Assembly: GCA_016713665.1 (NCBI GenBank)
Contig: JADJOR010000005.1
Coordinates: 310,001 to 374,000 of the forward strand
Direction of reading: 5' to 3'
DNA: 64,000 bases
DNA from: Deltaproteobacteria bacterium
GTDB lineage: Bacteria; Myxococcota_A; UBA9160; UBA4427
Shown: positions 9,282 to 18,888 of the stretch, one piece after another
How positions within the stretch are numbered: position 1 is the stretch's first letter
Layout of the letters: every line of letters starts with the position of its first letter
The notes under the pieces: generated by a model
Seen by the model: the letters and a program-made list of their open reading frames with translations, nothing else
The model's database searches: none
Told to the model about the DNA's origin: nothing
Program-made: the position numbers and the translations under genes

Positions 9282-10280
9282 ATGAACCGTCAACTCTTCC
9301 GTCATCACGACACGATCGGCCACCTCTTCGTCCCGGGCATCAAGGCCCGCGTCGAGCACGAGGCGGGTGGCTACCTGCTGCGGACCAACCGAGAGGGGTT
9401 CCGGTGCCGCCACGCGTTCGAGAAGAAGCGGGCGCCGGGCAAATTTCGCGTTCTGCTATTCGGCGATTCGTATACGGCGGGCGACGGCGTCAGCGACCGC
9501 TTCCGCTACGGCGACGTCCTCGAGACGCTGATCCCGGGTCTCGAGGTCTACAACTTCGGGCTCTCGGGTTCGGGGACCGATCAGCAGTACCTGATCTGGC
9601 GGGAGATGGCGCGGGAGATCGAGCACGATCTCGTCGTGATCGGCGTGCTCGTCGAGAACATCCGTCGCATCGTCGCACGCTACCGCCCCTACGAGACCCC
9701 CGACGGAAAACCCGTCCTGCTCGCGAAGCCGTACTTCACGCTCGAACGATCCGGGGACCTCTCTCTCCACAACGTTCCCGTCCCGAGGGAGCCCCTGACC
9801 GAGTCCGAGCTCGCAGGCGACGGAGCCGCCCACGTCGATCGCGGCGGACGATTCGAAGGGCTGCGCCGCCTCGTCGCGAAGCTCGGACCGGACGTGAAAG
9901 AGCGGCTGCAGCGCTGGACCCGCTACCAGCCACTGCCGGCCTACGACCGACCGAACGACCCCGACTGGCTCCTCATGAAGGCGATCCTGACCCGCTGGAC
10001 GAGCGAGCTGCCGGGGCCCGCGGTCATCTGCCCCATCCCCCTCTATCAATACATCGAGGAGACCGCCTCGCCGAAGGGCTATCAGGCCCGCTTCCGAGAG
10101 CTCGACGCCCCGCCCCGGGTCCGGATCCACGACCCGCTCGGGGATTTTCAGCAAGTTTCCCGGGCGGAGCGCCGAACCTACCGGTTCGAGGTCGATTGCC
10201 ATTTGACGCCTTCGGCACACGAGGTCCTGGCTCGCTCGCTCGCTCGGACGATCGAGCCCCTGATGGCGAAATCGAGCTAG
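9282..10280 (+). CDS. SGNH/GDSL-family hydrolase-like protein
   Basis: 332 residues, no obvious signal peptide. Block I is FRVLLFGDSYTAGDGVSDR with the nucleophile Ser in GDSYT; a central YNFGLSGSGTDQQYL gives the Gly-containing oxyanion block; the C-terminal DCHLTPSAHEVLARSLA gives the Asp-x-x-His pair. Proteins of this kind next to a NodU-type carbamoyltransferase are common in bacterial glycan and natural-product loci and may add or remove acyl groups. It ends 15 bases before the carbamoyltransferase start, so the two are probably co-transcribed. Confidence 0.8.
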   Translation: MNRQLFRHHDTIGHLFVPGIKARVEHEAGGYLLRTNREGFRCRHAFEKKRAPGKFRVLLFGDSYTAGDGVSDRFRYGDVLETLIPGLEVYNFGLSGSGTDQQYLIWREMAREIEHDLVVIGVLVENIRRIVARYRPYETPDGKPVLLAKPYFTLERSGDLSLHNVPVPREPLTESELAGDGAAHVDRGGRFEGLRRLVAKLGPDVKERLQRWTRYQPLPAYDRPNDPDWLLMKAILTRWTSELPGPAVICPIPLYQYIEETASPKGYQARFRELDAPPRVRIHDPLGDFQQVSRAERRTYRFEVDCHLTPSAHEVLARSLARTIEPLMAKSS

Positions 10281-10294
10281 GAGACCCGATCGAC

Positions 10295-12133
10295 GTGGCG
10301 CCGAATGTCCTGGGGATCTCGTGCTTCTATCACGACTCGGCTGCGGCGATCGTCCAGGACGGCGAGATCGTCGCCGCCGCCCAGGAAGAGCGCTTCACGC
10401 GCAAGAAGCACGACCCCCGCTTCCCGCTCCGGGCGATCAACTACTGCCTCGAAGAGGCATTCCTCGAGGCCGATGAGCTCGATGCCGTCGTCTTCTACGA
10501 CAGCCCGACCCTCTCCTTCGATCGAGTGATGAAGTCGCTCCTGTCGGTGGCCCCGCGCAGCGCGGAGCAGTGGCAGAAGGCCGGCCCGTCCTTTCTCGGC
10601 ATCAAGCTCTTCGTGACCCGCTACGTCCACCGCGCGCTGAAGCACGAAGTCCCCGTTCTGTTCACGCGCCATCATCTCTCCCACGCCGCATCGGCTTTCT
10701 TCCCGTCTCCCTTCGAGGAAGCCGCCATCCTGACCCTCGACGGCGTCGGCGAGTGGGCGACGACGAGCCTCGCCCGCGGCGAGGGAGGCCGGATCGAGAC
10801 CCTCGAAGAGATCCACTACCCCCATTCGCTGGGTCTCCTCTACAGCGCCTTCACCTACTTCTGCGGCTTCAAGGTCAACTCCGGCGAATACAAGCTGATG
10901 GGCCTCGCGCCGTACGGTCGACCGGTCTACGCCGACCTGATCCGCGAGCACCTCTTCCACGCGAAGCCCGACGGATCCTTCCGCCTCGACATGCGTCACT
11001 TCGGCTATCTCGACAGCGACGTGGTCACCAACGAGCGCTTCGACGCGCTCTTCGGCGGCCCGCCGCGCAAGCCGGAAAGCCGAATCACGCGGCGCGAGAT
11101 GGATCTCGCCGCGTCGATCCAGCAGGTGACGGAGGAGGCCGTACTCTCCCTCGCCCGCCACGCGCGCGAGGTCACGGGCTCCCGCCAGCTCTGTCTCGCC
11201 GGCGGCGTCGCGCTCAACTGCGTCGCAAACGGCCGGCTCCAGCGCGAGAAGATCTTCGACCGCATCTGGATCCAGCCCGCCGCGGGCGACGCGGGCGGAG
11301 CCCTCGGCGCCGCCCTCGCCGCGAGCCACATGCATTTCGGTGTACCGCGCCGCGTCGGCGGCGACGGACGTGACGCGATGCGCGGGAGCTATCTCGGACC
11401 GGCCTACAGCAGCGACGAGGTCCGCGCATTCCTCGAGCGACACGGCCATCCCTACGAACGGAACGAGGATCGCGAGATCCGTGTCCAGCGGGTCGCGCAG
11501 ACCCTCGCCGAGGGCAAGGTCGTGGGCTTCCTCTCCGGGCGCATGGAGTTCGGTCCCCGCTCGCTCGGCGGTCGCTCGATCCTCGGCGATCCGCGCCGCG
11601 CGGATACGCAGACCGTGATGAACCTGAAGATCAAGTACCGCGAGTCCTTCCGACCCTTCGCGCCCTCCGTCCTCGAAGAGCGCTGCGGCGACTACTTCGC
11701 TATCGATGCCGAGAGCCCGTACATGCTGCTGGTGGCACCCGTCCGGGAGGAGCTGCGCAAGCCCTTCGAGCTGCCCGCCGCGGAGCTCGGCGACACGGAT
11801 CTGCTCGAGCACGTGCGAAGGGAGCGCAGCAGCATTCCCGCCGTCACCCACGTCGACTACAGCGCTCGCGTCCAGACCGTGAGCCGCGACGTCGCGCCCG
11901 ACTATCACGCCGTCATCGAGGCGTTCGCCGAGAAGACCGGATGTCCGGTCGTCGTCAACACGTCGTTCAACGTCCGGGGCGAGCCCATCGTCTGTACGCC
12001 CGAGGACGCCTATCGCTGCTTCATGCGGACCGAGATGGACATGCTCGTCCTCGACGACTGCATCCTCGAGAAGTCGAAGCAGCCCGCGGCTCCGAAGGAC
12101 GAATCCTGGAGGCAGGAATATGAGCTCGACTGA
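10295..12133 (+). CDS. NodU/CmcH/TobZ-type carbamoyltransferase
   Basis: These enzymes form carbamoyl-adenylate from carbamoyl phosphate and ATP and transfer the carbamoyl group to a hydroxyl, often on a sugar. The 612-residue length fits. Motifs in order: ISCFYHDSAAAIVQDGEIVA, QEERFTRKKHDPRFP, FTRHHLSHAASAFFPSPFEE, LTLDGVGEWATTSLARGEG, NSGEYKLMGLAPYGRP, LCLAGGVALNCVANGRL, SGRMEFGPRSLGGRSILGDP, KIKYRESFRPFAPSVLEE and VVVNTSFNVRGEPIVCTPED. GTG 10295 is the start, with AGGAG at 10279-10283; no in-frame ATG fits. The last bases overlap the next small gene. In this locus the acceptor is probably a surface sugar. Confidence 0.92.
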   Translation: MAPNVLGISCFYHDSAAAIVQDGEIVAAAQEERFTRKKHDPRFPLRAINYCLEEAFLEADELDAVVFYDSPTLSFDRVMKSLLSVAPRSAEQWQKAGPSFLGIKLFVTRYVHRALKHEVPVLFTRHHLSHAASAFFPSPFEEAAILTLDGVGEWATTSLARGEGGRIETLEEIHYPHSLGLLYSAFTYFCGFKVNSGEYKLMGLAPYGRPVYADLIREHLFHAKPDGSFRLDMRHFGYLDSDVVTNERFDALFGGPPRKPESRITRREMDLAASIQQVTEEAVLSLARHAREVTGSRQLCLAGGVALNCVANGRLQREKIFDRIWIQPAAGDAGGALGAALAASHMHFGVPRRVGGDGRDAMRGSYLGPAYSSDEVRAFLERHGHPYERNEDREIRVQRVAQTLAEGKVVGFLSGRMEFGPRSLGGRSILGDPRRADTQTVMNLKIKYRESFRPFAPSVLEERCGDYFAIDAESPYMLLVAPVREELRKPFELPAAELGDTDLLEHVRRERSSIPAVTHVDYSARVQTVSRDVAPDYHAVIEAFAEKTGCPVVVNTSFNVRGEPIVCTPEDAYRCFMRTEMDMLVLDDCILEKSKQPAAPKDESWRQEYELD

Positions 12134-12452
12134 CGCCGCACGACTCCGCCGCTTCTACGTCGAACGTCTCGAGCCCGCGGCCCGTCGGCTGCGCGAACGA
12201 GGCGTCGAGTTCTTCCCGCTCGGCCCCGACCCGTCTGCGAAGACCTGGTACGTCGCCCCGCCGACGGGGCCGGACTTCTCCTCCCTCGACGACGAGGCCG
12301 CATGCGGCGAAGCGCTGCGTGAGGCGTGGACCAGCCAGGGCTACCCCGAGCTCGCCGAGCTCGTTCCCGAGCTGATGGCGATCGCCCGCGAGCTCGAGGT
12401 CGTCGAGGAAGAGACGGCCGACATCTCGCCGTTCGTCTACGTCATGTACTAG
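12120..12452 (+). CDS. small protein following the carbamoyltransferase
   Basis: 110 residues, acidic, no membrane segment, family not recognised. ATG 12120 lies in the end of the carbamoyltransferase gene (14-base overlap) and has a GGAGGCAGG ribosome site just upstream, so its translation is coupled. It starts MSSTDAARLRRFYVERLEPA and ends DISPFVYVMY. Carbamoyltransferase genes are often followed by a short membrane protein (DUF5989/SxtJ kind) that ends in a similar PFIYTLF-like tail; this one keeps that type of ending but is soluble. A helper role for the carbamoyltransferase is inference from position. Confidence 0.65.
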   Translation: MSSTDAARLRRFYVERLEPAARRLRERGVEFFPLGPDPSAKTWYVAPPTGPDFSSLDDEAACGEALREAWTSQGYPELAELVPELMAIARELEVVEEETADISPFVYVMY

Positions 12453-12457
12453 ACGCG

Positions 12458-13341
12458 ATGTCGCGCCCCCCGCTCAAACACATCCTCGCCCGGGCCTTCG
12501 ACCGCGTCGGTCTCAGCGCTGCGCTGCGGTGGGCCCACTGGCGCACGATCGGGCCCCACGTGCGCGCGATCAACTACCACGACGTGCCGCATCCGCTGGC
12601 CGCACGCTTCGAAGAGCAGGTCCGGTACTTCGCAGAGGTCTACACGCCCGTCGACCTCGACGGACTTCGCCGGGTGCTCCGCGGCGACTGGCGTCGTCGA
12701 GCAGACCCGGCATGCTCGTCACCTTCGACGACGGCCTTCGAACCCACGCGGACGTCGCGGCACCCATCCTCGAGAAGTACGGGTTCTGCGGCTGGTTCAT
12801 GGTGCCCGCGGATTTCGTCTCGACTCCGGCGCGGGAGCAGCACCAATGGGCCCGGGATCACCACATCCGATTCTCGACCGAGGGCCTCGCCGGCCCCCGC
12901 ATCGCCCTGGACGAGAACGACCTGCGGGCGCTGATCTCCCGCGGCCACGTCGTCGGCTGCCACACGAGCACGCATCGCCGACTCTCGGCCGGCCTCGACG
13001 CAGCGACCCTCGCCGAAGAGATCCCGGGTGCGCGCATCGAGCTCGAGGATCTCCTCGGCGCGGACGTCGGCGTCTTCACCTGGGTCGGTGGCGAAGAGGA
13101 ATCCTATTCGGCCGAGGCCGCGCGCGTCATCCGGGAGACGGGCTTCGAGTTCGCGTTCATGACGAATAGCGCGCCGATCGTGGCGTCGACCGATCCCATG
13201 AAGCTCCAACGCAGCAACATCGAAGCCGACTTTCCGATCGAGCTGACCCGGCTCGTCCTCTCGGGATTCTACGACTGGCTCTACCGGGCGAAGCGCGAGC
13301 GGGTCGATCGGCTCACGAGCCCGGCGCCGGACTCGGTCTGA
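12458..13341 (+). CDS. polysaccharide deacetylase (CE4), one frameshift
   Basis: CE4 enzymes remove N- or O-acetyl groups from glycans using a bound metal. The first part, from ATG 12458, has HVRAINYHDVPHPLAARFEE. The frame changes near 12690-12710, and the second part has GMLVTFDDGLRTHADVAAP (catalytic Asp and metal Asp), HVVGCHTSTHRRLS (the H-x3-H metal pair) and GVFTWVGGEEESYS. About 294 residues once repaired. The rest is conserved, so a single sequence error is likely. It starts 5 bases after the small protein, in the same operon. Its last 29 bases overlap the 3' end of the convergent DUF6259-like gene. Confidence 0.82.
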
Positions 13342-15763
13342 AACGCGCACCGGTGGTGGTGGCCGGCGCGAGTGCGTCGACCAACAGCTCGCCTCGGACG
13401 ATCGCCCCCGGAGCGACCTCGAGCGCCACGACCCCGTCCTTGCTCGCGACCACCCGCGCCTTCGACGCGTCTTCGAGGCCGCGACGACGCGGACCCGCGC
13501 CCGATCGAAGGGAGGCGGAAGCACGAGCCGGGCCGTGGCCTTCCGCTCGCCCAGATGGACCAGGATCACCGCGGGCCGCCCGTCGGCGCCGCGATAGAGC
13601 GAGGCCTCGATCGGATTGCGTCGGTGGACGACGGTCGGGCGATCGTCGATGAAGGCGCCCCAGCTCTTCGACTCCGCCTTCTCCGCCGCCGGGCCCTCGA
13701 GCTGGGCGACCGGTCCCATGTATTCGCCATAGGCCAACCAGTTCGAGAATCGATGCCGCGCCCGGAGCAGCTCGTTTGCCCATGCGACGTTGCTCGCGGC
13801 GTGGGGCTCATGCCATTGGAGGCTCGAGAGGCCCATCTGGAGCCCCCATGCGAGGGCGAGGCCGTTCTTCATCCGCAGCGCATGCCGATCGTCCGGGGTA
13901 AGCGAGATCATGCCCGCGAGAATGAAACGCTCGTGATGGACCAGGGAGAAGAGCGGAACCATGTCGATGGTCGATCCGAGATAGTTGACGCCCGCGGACG
14001 AAATCCCGGCCATCTGCTCGAGGGCGCCCTCGACGACGACGAGCTCGCGCCCCTCCGACACGGCTCCGACCAGCTCGCGCGCGGCTCGCGTGACCCATTC
14101 GCCTCGACCCGGCGGATGGCGGACCGGCATCCACGACCCCTCGCCCGCGTTGCCGATCACGTCGAGATAGACGCCCGCGGCGCCGAGCTTTTCGGTCGCC
14201 GCGTCGCTGTTGGCGAGGACGACTCCGCGCCATCCGGGGGCGGTGAGATCCATTGCCGCGAGGCACGCTCCGCTCGTCGGCACGACGAACGAGCGCGTGA
14301 AGTCGGCACGCTGGATCGTCTCGTGCCAGTGGTGGGGATACACGCTCGCGCCGTTCGGACACGGCGGTCGACCGGACTCGGCGGGAGCCGTCGACTGGTC
14401 CGAGTGGGTCGCATTCGTGAAGAGCAGGATCCGCGTCATCGGGTTCGCCTGAAGTCGGGCGATCGCCTCCTTCGTCCCCGGCTTGGCCGATGGGTCGGAA
14501 ACCCGCGATCCATGCCCGGCGTATGCCACTCGTACCAATGATGGATCGTGGGCAGATCGGCGAAGTCCTTTCGCCAGCGCAGCGTGCCCTGCTCGAGCAG
14601 ATCGATCCCCGCTTCCGGGACGATCGAATGCACGAACCACCAGGCTCCATCGCGCACCGCAGCGGGAATGTCGTTTCGATCACGCAGGAGCGGCGCTCGT
14701 CCCCACTCGGTCTGGGCGCTCACCCAGGTCTTGTAGTGGTGGGCGAGCGCAGGCCAGCCGCGCTCGGCACAAACCGGCGTCACGTCGAAGGACCAATCCG
14801 GCTCGATCGCGTTGCCGACCGCCCCGGAATCCTCCGGATAGATCTCGAAGAACGAGTAGCCCGGAGTGCGCGGACCGCTCACCACCACGCGCTTCATAGC
14901 CCCCCGCGGATCATGGGCGCCCAGGTAGAGCCCCGCCTGCGCCTTCAGGACGCCGAACCACGGCATCGTCTGATAGATCCCGGGATACATCGCCGCGAAC
15001 GCCCCACAATCACGGCACTGGATGCCGAAATTGCCACGCGGCAGGACGAGCTCGGCGGCTGGACCGCCCTGTCCCTGATAGTCGATGGCCACGATCGGGA
15101 AACGCGCAGCCACGATCCCGCTCGCCAGACCGAGCGCCCGCGCCGAGAACCTCAGACGCAGCCCGTCGTCCTCCGCCGCGATCTCCTCGGAGACCGCGAG
15201 GCCGATCGACTCGTCGAGCCAATCGAATCGCAGGACGTCTCCGCCCGGCCTCTGTTCGACGCGCCAGCGCGCCGACATGCTCCGACTGTCGACCCACCGG
15301 CCATCCGGGCTGCAGGCGTCGGGATTGGTCCGCCGCGTTCCGAGACAGACCTCCCAGGCGCGCGCCGCGGCACGGTCGGTCCCGACCAGCAGATCGCCCC
15401 CGGACACACGATGCGTCACCCCCTAGATGACGCCTCCGCCCCGGTTTCCGGCCGGTGCCGAGACGAGCGCGAGGACCCCTCCCCCCGATACGAGGAGCTG
15501 CCCGCCGTGCGGATCGACGCTCAGTCGGCCCCCCGCCCCGCCCGACGCGCTCGGCGCCGACGGCGTCGATGCCGGCGAACCGACTCGGGACGGCTGCACG
15601 ACTGCGACAGGCGGCACGCGAGTTGGGGTGGAGCAGCGACGACGCGATAGGATCCGCCGCGAGGGGCCGTCGAGACCGGGAGCAACGCCGCGCCCAGGAC
15701 GGCAGCGAGTCCGACGGTGAGCCGAAATTCAGCCAGACGAGCGAACAACCGATCGAACCTCAC
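13313..15763 (-). CDS. secreted DUF6259-like (glycoside hydrolase-like) protein, frame broken
   Basis: A GTG at 15763 with a GGGGGGAG ribosome site begins a signal peptide (VRFDRLFARLAEFRLTVG, then a hydrophobic run). The frame shifts near 15620-15640 into LSVDPHGGQLLVSGGG, meets an in-frame TAG at 15423-15425, and continues without shifting as VTHRVSGGDLLVGTDRAA. The body has GLYLGAHDPRGAMKRVVV, DWSFDVTPVCAERGWPALAH, TIHHWYEWHTPGMDRGFPT, then after a shift near 14490 TRILLFTNATHSDQ, AGVNYLGSTIDMVPLF and LQWHEPHAASNVAWANE, and after a shift near 13470 VALEVAPGAIVRGELLVD. This matches the TIM-barrel DUF6259 group related to alpha-galactosidase-like hydrolases. The intact length would be about 815 residues. 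The 5' part may instead be a separate small secreted protein ending at 15423. The substrate is probably a glycan. Confidence 0.65.
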
Positions 15764-15829
15764 GCCAGGCTCCCCCCATCCGATCGATCCCGATCCGATT
15801 CCGCCGACGGCCGTCAAGCTAGGAGCTAA

Positions 15830-17352
15830 GTGAACCTCAATCAACTCGCGAGCGGAGTATTGAGCGGTTACTTCTCGAAGGCGTTGCAGCTCGTGGCGTC
15901 CCTCGTGCTGGTCCCGTTCCTGCTCGACCCCGAGGTTCTCGGCGTCGAGGACTACGGTCGTGCGTTCGCGATCGTCGGCATGACGGGCATCTTCTCGGTC
16001 GCCATCGTCGGCATCCACTTCGCCGCCGAGCGCTCGATCGCGCAGGCGGTTGGGCGCGGTGCGACCGCCGGATCGATCGGCGTCAACATGCTGCTCGGGA
16101 GCACCACGAAGGTCCTCTCCCTGATCAGCTTCGTCTGGGTCGGCGCGTTGCTCCTGTTCGACGAGACCGCCCTCGGCTGGATCGGGATTCCCCCGAGCCA
16201 CAGTATCGCCACGCATTGATCGCAGCGGGTGCGATCTCGTTCCTGGAGAACGCGCTCTATCTCCTGCGCGCGCCGCTGATCGCCCGCGGCGACATCGCCT
16301 ACGTCAATCTCGTCGGCATGCTCGAGCTCGTCGCCCGAACCATCGTCGTCTTCGCGGCCTTCACGCTCGGGACTGCCTCGGTCGCGCGCTTCTTCGGGAT
16401 CCAGGCCGCCTTCACGCTCGCGCGTCAGCTCGCCTTCCTGGCGCGGCTGGAGGCGGGCGATCGACGAGGTCTCTGGCGAGCGCGCATCGGACACGCGGCG
16501 GACGCCGTCCGCTATGCCGGCCCGGTCTCGCTGGCGGAGGGCTCGACGGTCCTGGTCCGCAACGTCCCCGTCATGCTCGCGTCACGCTTCCTCGGCGCGA
16601 CGGAGGCCGGATACGTCGCGATCGTCGCCAACACGCTCCAGGGCTACATCCTGCAGACCTTCCTCGCCGTCTTCCAGCCCGTCGCGGTCCCGATCGCATC
16701 GCGTCTGAGACTGTCGCAGGCGAGCCCGGCGCGGCTTCGGCGATTCCTCGAGATCGAATCGGTCTATGCCCTCGGCATCGCGATGCTCTTCGCGCAGGCG
16801 ATCCTCTGGACGCCGCTCCTGATTCCGCTCTGGCTGGGCGACGAGTTCGAGGCGATCGTTCTGGCGACGCAGATCATGATCGCGGGCTGCGGCATCCAGA
16901 CCTCGACCCTGATCCGCCGCTCGATCCTGATCGGACATGGCGCGCTGCCCGCGGCCGTGCCCATCATCGCGACCTCGGCCCTCGTCTCGACGGTGCTCAC
17001 CGCCGTGCTCGTCGTGGTCTCGCATTCGTGGCTCGGCGCCGTCGTCGTCGCGACTGGACACATGGTCGTGTCGAGCAGCCTCGGGATCGACCGCGTCTTC
17101 GGGCGGCTTTTCGGACATGCTCCCGCGCGTCTGCGGTTGCCCCACGTCGTGAGCGTGAGCGCCCTCTTCGTCGTGGCCGGGCTGCTCGGCGAGCAGCTCT
17201 CGCCCGACACGCCGGCCCTCGATCTCGGGGTCGGGATCGCAGCGCTGGCGGCGACCGGACTGCTCGGATCGCTGACGATCATCTCGCTGCGAGCGACCCT
17301 CGACGTCTTCGGGGTGCTCTACCGTGCGCGAGGCATCGATTTTCTCGAGTGA
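15830..17352 (+). CDS. Wzx-like polysaccharide flippase, one frameshift
   Basis: A multi-helix membrane protein of the polysaccharide-export (MVF/MATE-like) superfamily that flips lipid-linked glycan units across the inner membrane. It starts MNLNQLASGVLSGYFSKALQ and continues LVASLVLVPFLLDPEVLG, with GRAFAIVGMTGIFSVAIVGI, to PPSHSIATH (TGA 16219). The continuation lies in another frame, reading PEPQYRHALIAAGAISFLEN, with a C run at 16190-16194 one base short. Later landmarks are NVPVMLASRFLGATEAGYVA and PIASRLRLSQASPARLRRFL. Repaired length is about 507 residues. The gene begins about 65 bases from the divergent DUF6259-like gene, so the two probably share a promoter region. It pairs functionally with the convergent Wzy-like gene. 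Confidence 0.85.
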
Positions 17353-17376
17353 GCGGAATCGCCGGAACGCGCGAGC

Positions 17377-18888
17377 TCAGAGTCGGAAGTCCGCCGATCC
17401 CGAGAAGGGTGAAAGATCGCCTGCATCGCTTTCGATCGCCCGATCTTCCGAGGCGTGGCGCGAGCGGATGCGCGCCGGGACCAGGACGAAGGGGATCATC
17501 GCCAGCGTGATGCCGACGGTGTATCCGAACGACGAAAGCAGATCGCCGCGGGTCACGAAGAGCAGCATGCCGACCCAGAATGGGTAGATGACGTCGATCC
17601 TACGGAAGCCGACGGGGCTCCTGCTCGGATCAAAGGGCGTCCAGTAGCTGCGATCCAGCGCGGCGAGTAGCCAGCCAAAACCAAAGGCGACGACGGGGAC
17701 ACCCAGAAGCCCGAAGTCGACGAGCGGCTCGGTCATGATGGGCACCGACAGATTCGTGAAGTCGAAGCCGAGCTCGTCGCTCACCATCGCACCCGTCCCG
17801 ACCGGCTTCGACGGCCAGAGCGTACGCGGAACCCAGAAGAGCAGCGCGCCGAGCATCTGCAGCCCACCGGTCGGTCCGTTGATGTCGAGCCACTTGACCG
17901 CGAGGCACATCATTCCGAAGGCGTCGACGTCACCCGAGGTCGCGAGATACTCGAAGGGCGAGTCGATCCGCAGGTAGTATTGGATGATCTCGGCCAGGGT
18001 CTGTGCGTCGCGCGCGGCGCCGATCGAAGGCAACACGCTGAGACCGGTGATCAGACAGACCAGGACCGGGATCGCCGTCTTCCGGGCCGCCAGCAGATGA
18101 GGGGAGGCGAGACCGACGGCCACCGCCACGAACCAGTAGCGAGCCGCGGCGAACGGGCTGTTGGTGACGAGAACACCGACGACATCGAAGACGAACATCG
18201 GGATCAGCAAGCCGATCCCCAGGATCGAACCGCTGCGCCGGATCGCCAACGCGGTCCCGGCGACGGCGATCAAGGGCAGTGCCCGCACGAAGATGTTGTT
18301 GATGAAGTAGACGGGACCGCTCGCGGCCAGGGCCAACGATTCGTCTGCCGCCGCCCGCGTGAAAGCCCCCACGAGGCCGAGTGAGGCGAGATAGATCAGC
18401 GAGAAGAATCCCACGATCAGCGCAAAATGGACCGACGCGACGCTGACGGGCTTCTCGAAGGATCGGACGAAGCGTGCCGCTCGGAGCCGAGGACCGAACC
18501 GCGTCCGGATCACATAACCCCCGAGATAGGCGAGGACCCAGAGCGTGACCGCGACCGAAGCGATCGGGATCTCCTTCTTGAAGATCATGACCGGTCCGGC
18601 CAGCGGGAAGTTGCCTGCGAGGTATTGATAGAGCCCCCCCACGCAGCCGAAGATCAACAAGCCGACCAGATGGAAGAGGTGCATCGAATAGGGATGAGCT
18701 CGGATCGAGAATCCGAGGGCCACGAGCACGATGAGGGTATTGAAGACGAAGTGGATCACGACGCCCGGCGTGATCAACGCATTCGAGCTGGTATCGATCG
18801 TGAGCGAGCCCCACAGGATCAATCCCGCGAGCACGACCGTCGCGAAGGCCGAAGCAAAGGTCGTCGAGAGTCCACCCCGCTGGATCAT
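17377..18888 (-). CDS. Wzy-like oligosaccharide polymerase / O-antigen polymerase
   Basis: A 503-residue inner-membrane protein with about twelve hydrophobic segments and a long periplasmic loop near the middle. The loop is followed by LLFWVPRTLWPSKPVGTGAM, the P-R-x-L-W-P-x-K-P motif typical of Wzy-type polymerases, and then EPLVDFGLLGVPVVAFGFGW. It would polymerise flipped repeat units in the periplasm. ATG 18888 overlaps the stop of the two-domain oxidoreductase (TGATG), so translation is coupled and the frame's extension to 18945 is not used. Assignment rests on topology and the motif, as Wzy sequences diverge widely. Confidence 0.78.
   Translation of the reverse strand: MIQRGGLSTTFASAFATVVLAGLILWGSLTIDTSSNALITPGVVIHFVFNTLIVLVALGFSIRAHPYSMHLFHLVGLLIFGCVGGLYQYLAGNFPLAGPVMIFKKEIPIASVAVTLWVLAYLGGYVIRTRFGPRLRAARFVRSFEKPVSVASVHFALIVGFFSLIYLASLGLVGAFTRAAADESLALAASGPVYFINNIFVRALPLIAVAGTALAIRRSGSILGIGLLIPMFVFDVVGVLVTNSPFAAARYWFVAVAVGLASPHLLAARKTAIPVLVCLITGLSVLPSIGAARDAQTLAEIIQYYLRIDSPFEYLATSGDVDAFGMMCLAVKWLDINGPTGGLQMLGALLFWVPRTLWPSKPVGTGAMVSDELGFDFTNLSVPIMTEPLVDFGLLGVPVVAFGFGWLLAALDRSYWTPFDPSRSPVGFRRIDVIYPFWVGMLLFVTRGDLLSSFGYTVGITLAMIPFVLVPARIRSRHASEDRAIESDAGDLSPFSGSADFRL

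Noticed and set aside
16190..16194. Phase-variable poly-C tract in the flippase gene
   Set aside because: A five-base run is too short for typical slipped-strand switching; one missed base in sequencing is simpler.
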